Shown here in pieces: positions 6,792 through 10,904 of a stretch of DNA of 10,904 bases; positions within the stretch are counted from its first letter, which is position 1; the number at the start of each line of letters is the position of its first letter. The notes under the pieces are model-generated. The model did no database searches. It was given only the letters and a program-made list of their open reading frames with translations, and was not told the origin of the DNA. The stretch covers positions 1 to 10,904 of the forward strand of contig JAEHDI010000193.1 in assembly GCA_016880505.1 (NCBI GenBank). Reading direction: 5' to 3'. The DNA comes from Bryobacterales bacterium. Its GTDB lineage: Bacteria; Acidobacteriota; Terriglobia; Bryobacterales; Bryobacteraceae. Position numbers and translations under genes: made by a program.

Positions 6792-7820
6792 TCAAACGCG
6801 TAGGACGATCTTTCCGAACTGCTCTTTGCCCTCGAGGCGCCGGTGGGCTTCGGCGATCTCCGAAAGCGGGTAGACGCTGTCGATGACCGCGTTCACCTGC
6901 TTGCGGAAAACGAATTGAAGAACCTGGTGCAGCTCCCCGAGCGATCCCACAAACGAGCCGAGGAGCGACTGCTGGCGGTTAAACAGAAACCGTAGATCGA
7001 CCTTCACGTCGAAGCCGGTGGTCGCTCCACAGGTCACCAGTCGGCCCGCCGGAGCCAAAGCCTGCGTGCTCTTTGGCCAGGTGGCGGCCCCGACGTGTTC
7101 GAACACCACATCGACCCCGCGGCGGCCCGTCAAGCGCTTGACCTCGGCGGCGACGTCCTGCCGGTAATGATCGATTACCTCGTCGGCCCCGAGACCCTTC
7201 GCCTTCGCCAGCTTTGCATCGCTCCCCGCCGTGGCGATCACGCGGCAGCGGAACAGCTTTGCCAGTTGGATTGCTGCGGAACCGACGCCGCTGGACGCCG
7301 CGAGGACCAAGACCTCTTCGCCGGGTTGAAGCTTCGCCCGGCCGAAGAGCATGTGCCAGGCCGTCAGGAAGACCAGCGGGACTGCCGCCGCGTCCTCGAA
7401 GCTCAGATCGTCTGGTATGGGAATCGCCGTGTACTCCGGCGCCGCCAGGTATTCGGCGTTTCCGCCGTCGACGCCGTAGCCGAAGAGCGTGTAGCGGCGG
7501 CAGTGGTTGTCCCGGCCCGAAACGCACTGCGGGCACTGCCGGCAGCTCAGTCCCGGGGAGAGCAACACGCGTTGGCCGGCGCGGATCCGTTCGCAATATT
7601 CACCCGCGGCGACGATCTCGCCGGCGATGTCGCTGCCCAGCACGTGCGGCATGGAGAACTCCATGCCGGGGATTCCAGCCCGGACCCAAAGGTCGATGTG
7701 GTTCAGCGCGCATGCCCGAACCCTCACGAGGACCTGATCAGCCCGGATCTGAGGCTCGGGCGCCTCCTCATACACCAGAACCTCCGGCCCGCCGTGCCGG
7801 TGAATACGCACTACGTTCAT
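6792..7820 (-). CDS. MDR-superfamily zinc-binding dehydrogenase / quinone oxidoreductase-like (Zn_ADH_like1 type)
   Basis: This 342-residue protein is a full-length medium-chain dehydrogenase/reductase using NAD(P)H. The N-terminal GroES-like half carries NHIDLWVRAG (40-49) and HVLGSDIAG (59-67), then the four-cysteine structural zinc loop C93-x2-C96-x2-C99-x7-C107. The Rossmann half carries SSGVGSAA (176-183), ELTGRRGVD-type and VFEHVGAATW blocks and ends with EQFGKIVL. These match from memory the conserved-domain group Zn_ADH_like1 (cd08266). The catalytic-zinc cysteine and the GHE motif of classical alcohol dehydrogenases are replaced by NH-I-D and GSD, so catalysis may be zinc-independent as in quinone oxidoreductases. 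The start at 7820 is chosen over an in-frame ATG at 7844 because the latter would translate the Shine-Dalgarno region. It lies 65 bp downstream of the PEP-CTERM-like gene in the same direction. Its substrate is unknown; a link to the neighbouring glycan genes is not evident. Confidence 0.92.
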   Translation of the reverse strand: MNVVRIHRHGGPEVLVYEEAPEPQIRADQVLVRVRACALNHIDLWVRAGIPGMEFSMPHVLGSDIAGEIVAAGEYCERIRAGQRVLLSPGLSCRQCPQCVSGRDNHCRRYTLFGYGVDGGNAEYLAAPEYTAIPIPDDLSFEDAAAVPLVFLTAWHMLFGRAKLQPGEEVLVLAASSGVGSAAIQLAKLFRCRVIATAGSDAKLAKAKGLGADEVIDHYRQDVAAEVKRLTGRRGVDVVFEHVGAATWPKSTQALAPAGRLVTCGATTGFDVKVDLRFLFNRQQSLLGSFVGSLGELHQVLQFVFRKQVNAVIDSVYPLSEIAEAHRRLEGKEQFGKIVLRV

Positions 7821-7829
7821 CGAACCTGT

Positions 7830-7840
7830 TCCTTTCCTCC
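7830..7840 (-). promoter_or_regulatory. Ribosome binding site fixing the dehydrogenase start at 7820
   Basis: On the - strand GGAGGAAAGGA occupies 7840-7830 and ends 9 nt before the ATG at 7820. The alternative ATG at 7844 lies upstream of this purine-rich site and would add eight residues encoded by it, so 7820 is the better start. Confidence 0.8.
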
Positions 7841-7863
7841 ACATTGTCCTTCAACTTCCCGCG

Positions 7864-7887
7864 GAGGATTGGGGAACGTGAATCCTC
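7864..7887 (-). other. Inverted repeat at the end of the PEP-CTERM-like gene
   Basis: GAGGATT (7864-7870) and AATCCTC (7881-7887) are a perfect 7-bp inverted repeat with a 10-nt loop, overlapping the TGA of the - strand gene. It could form a transcript-stabilising or attenuating hairpin between this gene and the dehydrogenase gene. No T-run follows on the - strand, so it does not look like a standard intrinsic terminator. Confidence 0.35.
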
Positions 7888-8566
7888 AGGCAGCCAGGCG
7901 CCGTACGCGTCGCCCGAGCAAGATGCCGAGCAACCCGACACCCCCGAGAATCAGGCTGTCGGCTTCCGGCGTCTCTTGCGCTGCCGCGCCGTAGGAAAAG
8001 TTATCGATCATTGGGGCGCCATTGACGGGCGCCAGGCGAACAAAGGTGATCGGCGCGTCAGAGGTGAATCCGACAAAAGCGGGATTCGGGTTTGTGAAGG
8101 TGTCGACTGTGCGTGTGTCGCCGGTCGAAAGCGTCACCACAATCTGCGCCGCGAACGGCGTGTGGGTCATGATGTTCGTGCCGAACGATGTAACCCCTCC
8201 AGACGGCATGTTCACCTGGATGTAGCCGCCTCCCCAGGCGGCGAGTGGTCCCATCAGCACATCGCCTGAACCCCAGGTGTAATTCTGGGAGCTAGCGGGA
8301 TCCTGTGCATACAGATAGTAACTGGCCGGCGGTGTGAGGCCGATGAATTGGAGACCTCCCATCGTGTATCCGCCGGAGGTGCTGTAGTTCCCAGGGATCG
8401 CGGCCGTGGCCAGTCCCTCGAAGTCGGCGGTGAAGATACCCGACGTCGCGGCCTCCCACGTAATTCTGTCTGTGTAGAGCACGGATGTGGCGCCTGCCGG
8501 AGCGGCCAGGAACGCGCAAACGATCGCAACGATCAGGAGAAGGCTCAGTCTGCTCTCTCGCGGCAT
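7886..8566 (-). CDS. Secreted protein with a PEP-CTERM-like sorting tail (PEA variant)
   Basis: This 226-residue protein has a clear Sec signal peptide (basic start, hydrophobic core about residues 7-21, probable cleavage after an A-x-A such as APAGA). The mature part is a beta-rich domain with ITWEAA, ADFEGLA, a GSGDVLMGP block, SGGVTSFG, TLSTGD, AFVGFTSDAPI and MIDNFSYG, a pattern common in secreted PEP-CTERM proteins of Acidobacteriota-like bacteria. The C-terminus has the tripartite sorting-tail layout: a TPEA motif (199-202) in place of the usual PEP, a hydrophobic span (204-217) and an arginine cluster (RRVRR, 219-223). PEP-CTERM tails are processed by exosortase (EpsH/XrtA-type) enzymes in bacteria with exopolysaccharide loci; no exosortase is in this window. 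The ATG at 8566 has AGGA 7 nt upstream. The substitution of the final proline makes processing uncertain. No enzymatic function is recognisable. Confidence 0.88.
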   Translation of the reverse strand: MPRESRLSLLLIVAIVCAFLAAPAGATSVLYTDRITWEAATSGIFTADFEGLATAAIPGNYSTSGGYTMGGLQFIGLTPPASYYLYAQDPASSQNYTWGSGDVLMGPLAAWGGGYIQVNMPSGGVTSFGTNIMTHTPFAAQIVVTLSTGDTRTVDTFTNPNPAFVGFTSDAPITFVRLAPVNGAPMIDNFSYGAAAQETPEADSLILGGVGLLGILLGRRVRRLAA

Positions 8567-8604
8567 GAAATGGTCCTATTCACTTAGGTGGGCAGACGGA
8601 GTGG

Positions 8605-8628
8605 ATTCTCTCGGCCCGATCTGAGAAT
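8605..8628. other. Inverted repeat between the GH-like gene and the PEP-CTERM-like gene
   Basis: ATTCTC (8605-8610) and GAGAAT (8623-8628) form a 6-bp perfect inverted repeat with a 12-nt loop in the 119-bp gap 8567-8685. It could be an end-of-gene hairpin for the upstream glycosidase-like gene or an operator for the secreted-protein gene. There is no T-run, and no clear promoter boxes were recognised elsewhere in the gap. Confidence 0.25.
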
Positions 8629-8685
8629 TTCGCGCAGACGGCGCGCGTATTCCCCGGTATAGTCCGGAGAGATGCGGGATCGGGG

Positions 8686-10904
8686 TTATCCGAGCACCGG
8701 CGCCGGAGGAACGATACAGATCCCGTGCCGCTCGATGTGCTCGTTGTGCTGCGGCATCTCGGGCATTCGCACGGAAACAGGCAACGAGACCTGGCGGGCA
8801 CGTGTGTCGAAGTTCGCCCACGACCACAGGCCGATACGGCAACGGCGATCCGCGGCCATTCCGTCGAACTTTACGCGCGAGGATCCGGCTCCGATTTCGA
8901 CGGCGTACCACGTCCACACGCTCTCGTGCTTGAGTACGTCCTTCCAATACGAGTCCGGAGACGCGGAGTATTGTCCGATGTGTCCCTCCGACGAAGTCAC
9001 ACTCGGCTCCGCCGGCTGCCCGTTCACCGTGATCCGGCACGTGCTGGCGTGATGCACCCGGCCGGGGAATTCCACTAAGAAGAACATTTTCGCGCCGGAA
9101 GCTCCGGCGGGGACCGAGACATCACACTCCAGCTCGAAGCCAGCGGTAGGAACCGGCTTGTCTTTGTCCTTCAGCCATTCATTCTCAGGGATGGTTCGTG
9201 CGGTTCTGGAAATCAGGCCGCCGCGGAAATCTTCGCGGGGGCTCGCGGCGGTCTTCGTGATGGAGTCCTGGCCGCCTGGTTCCAGCACGCGCACGCTCTC
9301 TACCCCAAAGTCGGGAGAGGCAAACGTCTGCTCGCCTGCGTCCGCGTACCAGCGCGCTCCGACGACGACCGGTTCTCGCAATTCGGCGCGCGGCACGACT
9401 TCGAGGAACACGAGCTCCCACGGGGCCAGACGAAGCGTGACCGTCGAGACCGACGTGATGCCGGCCGCGATGCCTTTGCGGTAAGGGTACTGCGTGTAGC
9501 ACACCGCGTCCGTGAGTTCACGAGGGGCGCCGGAGCGTCCGAGATCGAGAACGTACTCCCTCGTCTCATTGCTCGGGTTGCGCACCGCGATGACGCCGCG
9601 CGCGCCCAGCCAATGCGCGTACGCATACGGTTCACCCAATTCGACCCGGGACGGCAGGACCACGGTGTTCTTAAGAAGATCCTTGTTCTTGCGTGCCCAG
9701 CGGAGAAGCCCGGCGTAGATCCGCCAGTCGTCGGCGGTCATGTATTTCGGGTTGACGTACGTCGGCACGAAAAACCGTCCGCGGCCGAAAGCCATGGCGG
9801 CGTGATTGGCGAAGCCGGCGGAGTCATCGCAGTGCACGATGTCGAAGTACTGAAGTGCGTTTTGGGGCAGCCACACCTCGTTCAACGACGAGAAGATGTA
9901 GTATTCCCGCGCGGTGGTATGAGCCTCACGGTAGTCTGGCGCGGGGCCGAGCCCGGGCGGGCAGTCGCCGCCGGCATTCCCCCAGATGACGTCCGCGTGT
10001 TTGACGATCCAGGGGCTGATGTAATTCACGTGGGAGTTTATGCAGGTTGGTTCGGCAACCAGATTCGGGTTGGCTGCCTTGGACGCTTCGATCAGCTCCA
10101 GCATGTGCGACGCCAGCGGCTCCACCGAATCGTCACCGGGCAGCAGGTCGTGGTGGCCCTGCTTTTCGAAGGCGATGAACCCGTCGTACTTGACGTGTTC
10201 GAGGCGGCTTTCCTGGATGAGTTGCTTCAGGTGTGTTTTCGTTTTCTCGCGATACGCCGGGTCGGCCAACGAGATCCCCGGCCGCCGCTGATTCGGGCGC
10301 AAGTGGTATTCCAGCACGACGTGGCCCTGGCTCTTTGCCCAGTCGTAGTCAGTGCTGTTGGGGTAAACCGCGCTGGGAGACATCCAGAGGCCCATCTTCC
10401 CTCCAGCCGATTCGACCACCTCGCGGACGCGGTCGAATCCGTTGGGAAGCTTGCGCCGGTCCATCTCCCAGATGCTCTGGGGGAGGGCCCAGCCCTCATC
10501 AGTTGCGACGATGTCGAAGAAGAGCCCGTGGGCGTCATGAAGTTCTCGTTTCAGTTCCTCGGCCAGCGCCTGGTAGCGTTCCGCGCTGAGATCTTTGGCA
10601 TAGAAGGTCCACCAGGTGTTGTAGCAGGCCACAAGGCGCGGCGGAGCGACGCGGATATCGTCGATGTATCGGAGAAAAGCCTCGCACACGCGCCGCGGCG
10701 CAGCACAGCCCACTACCGTTGAGCGCAACGGGCGCCAATCCGGGCCAACTTGCATCCCGCCGGGCCGGCTCCGCAGCACGAACCCGTCCGGACCGTACTC
10801 ATTGAACGCAGCGACAAACTCCACTCCGGCCCAGAGGCTGTCGCAGAAGATCGGGTGGCTGCCGAATGGCCGCCGATCCGCGTGGAGCGACTGCCAGTCC
10901 CGCC
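8686..10904 (-). CDS. Large glycoside hydrolase-like protein, clan GH-D / alpha-galactosidase-like, 5' partial
   Basis: The frame is open from the window edge to the TAA at 8686-8688, giving at least 738 residues. A GTG at 10824 is in frame, but the upstream codons (DWQSLHADRRPFGSHPIF, then SLWAGVEF) read as real protein, so the start is outside. Counting from 10824, a beta-type segment is followed by a TIM-barrel region (about 62-385): DIVATDEGW (104-112, like the D-D-G-W of GH27/GH36), GKMGLWMSP (142-150) and VKYDGF (211-216), where D214 sits like the clan GH-D nucleophile; D278 in HADVIWG is a candidate acid/base about 64 residues on. A beta domain with GVIAVRNPSNETREYVLDL (410-428) follows, as after GH36 barrels, and a last jelly-roll-like domain (about 485-690) could bind carbohydrate. 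Secretion is likely but the signal region is missing. The gene leads a row of three - strand genes. Clan placement rests on short motifs; substrate and activity are unproven. Confidence 0.8.
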   Translation of the reverse strand, partial: RDWQSLHADRRPFGSHPIFCDSLWAGVEFVAAFNEYGPDGFVLRSRPGGMQVGPDWRPLRSTVVGCAAPRRVCEAFLRYIDDIRVAPPRLVACYNTWWTFYAKDLSAERYQALAEELKRELHDAHGLFFDIVATDEGWALPQSIWEMDRRKLPNGFDRVREVVESAGGKMGLWMSPSAVYPNSTDYDWAKSQGHVVLEYHLRPNQRRPGISLADPAYREKTKTHLKQLIQESRLEHVKYDGFIAFEKQGHHDLLPGDDSVEPLASHMLELIEASKAANPNLVAEPTCINSHVNYISPWIVKHADVIWGNAGGDCPPGLGPAPDYREAHTTAREYYIFSSLNEVWLPQNALQYFDIVHCDDSAGFANHAAMAFGRGRFFVPTYVNPKYMTADDWRIYAGLLRWARKNKDLLKNTVVLPSRVELGEPYAYAHWLGARGVIAVRNPSNETREYVLDLGRSGAPRELTDAVCYTQYPYRKGIAAGITSVSTVTLRLAPWELVFLEVVPRAELREPVVVGARWYADAGEQTFASPDFGVESVRVLEPGGQDSITKTAASPREDFRGGLISRTARTIPENEWLKDKDKPVPTAGFELECDVSVPAGASGAKMFFLVEFPGRVHHASTCRITVNGQPAEPSVTSSEGHIGQYSASPDSYWKDVLKHESVWTWYAVEIGAGSSRVKFDGMAADRRCRIGLWSWANFDTRARQVSLPVSVRMPEMPQHNEHIERHGICIVPPAPVLG

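Noticed and set aside
5899..6795. 298-residue - strand frame opposite the GT4 module
   Set aside because: Overlaps the GT4 donor-site motif on the other strand and shows no family-like blocks.
7821..7844. Eight-residue N-terminal extension of the dehydrogenase
   Set aside because: It would be encoded by the Shine-Dalgarno sequence of the better start at 7820.
8652..8685. CCCCG/CGGGG pairing after the glycosidase stop as a terminator
   Set aside because: Only 5 bp with a 24-nt loop and no T-run; too weak to call.
9613..10722. 369-residue open frame on the + strand inside the glycosidase-like gene
   Set aside because: Antisense to conserved barrel motifs; valine/histidine-rich translation without a domain.
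10822..10824. GTG as the true start of the glycosidase-like protein
   Set aside because: The frame continues upstream to the window edge with protein-like sequence that joins smoothly to the SLWAGVEF block, so the gene is truncated by the window.

Overview
This GC-rich window (roughly 60-65% G+C by eye) carries seven protein-coding genes and almost no free intergenic space. Three features suggest an environmental Gram-negative bacterium of the Acidobacteriota (Solibacter/Bryobacter-like) type: a secreted protein with a PEP-CTERM-like tail, a membrane-anchored J-domain protein with a beta-rich tail that I associate with that group, and a polysaccharide-type cluster with large multidomain enzymes. 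The taxonomic call is inference from protein style, not from a marker gene. No tRNA, rRNA, CRISPR array, insertion sequence or phage gene was seen.

Left part (1-1850): the 3' portion of a CapA-family (PGA_cap) metallophosphatase-like gene on the + strand converges on a - strand gene for a single-pass membrane J-domain protein. The two reading frames overlap by 23 bp at their 3' ends.

Centre (1851-6771): a short divergent intergenic region is followed by a tight + strand gene pair. The first gene encodes an alpha/alpha-toroid protein of the kind found in surface-polysaccharide loci. Two bases after its stop begins a 1225-residue protein that joins a radical SAM/SPASM enzyme, a beta-rich accessory domain, a GT2 glycosyltransferase and a GT4 glycosyltransferase in one chain. 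This pair is the most unusual part of the window and most likely builds or modifies a surface glycan or glycoconjugate. The substrate cannot be read from the sequence.

Right part (6772-10904): three - strand genes lie in a row. In transcription order they are a large GH-D-clan-like (alpha-galactosidase-like) glycoside hydrolase cut by the window edge, a small secreted PEP-CTERM-like protein, and an MDR-superfamily oxidoreductase of the Zn_ADH_like1 type. Gaps of 119 and 65 bp allow, but do not prove, co-transcription. The oxidoreductase converges on the giant fusion gene with only 20 bp between stop codons.

Taken together, the window mixes glycan synthesis (CapA, toroid protein, fusion glycosyltransferase) with glycan breakdown (GH-like protein) and envelope proteins. 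The long open frames antisense to the large genes are composition-driven shadows and are not annotated.
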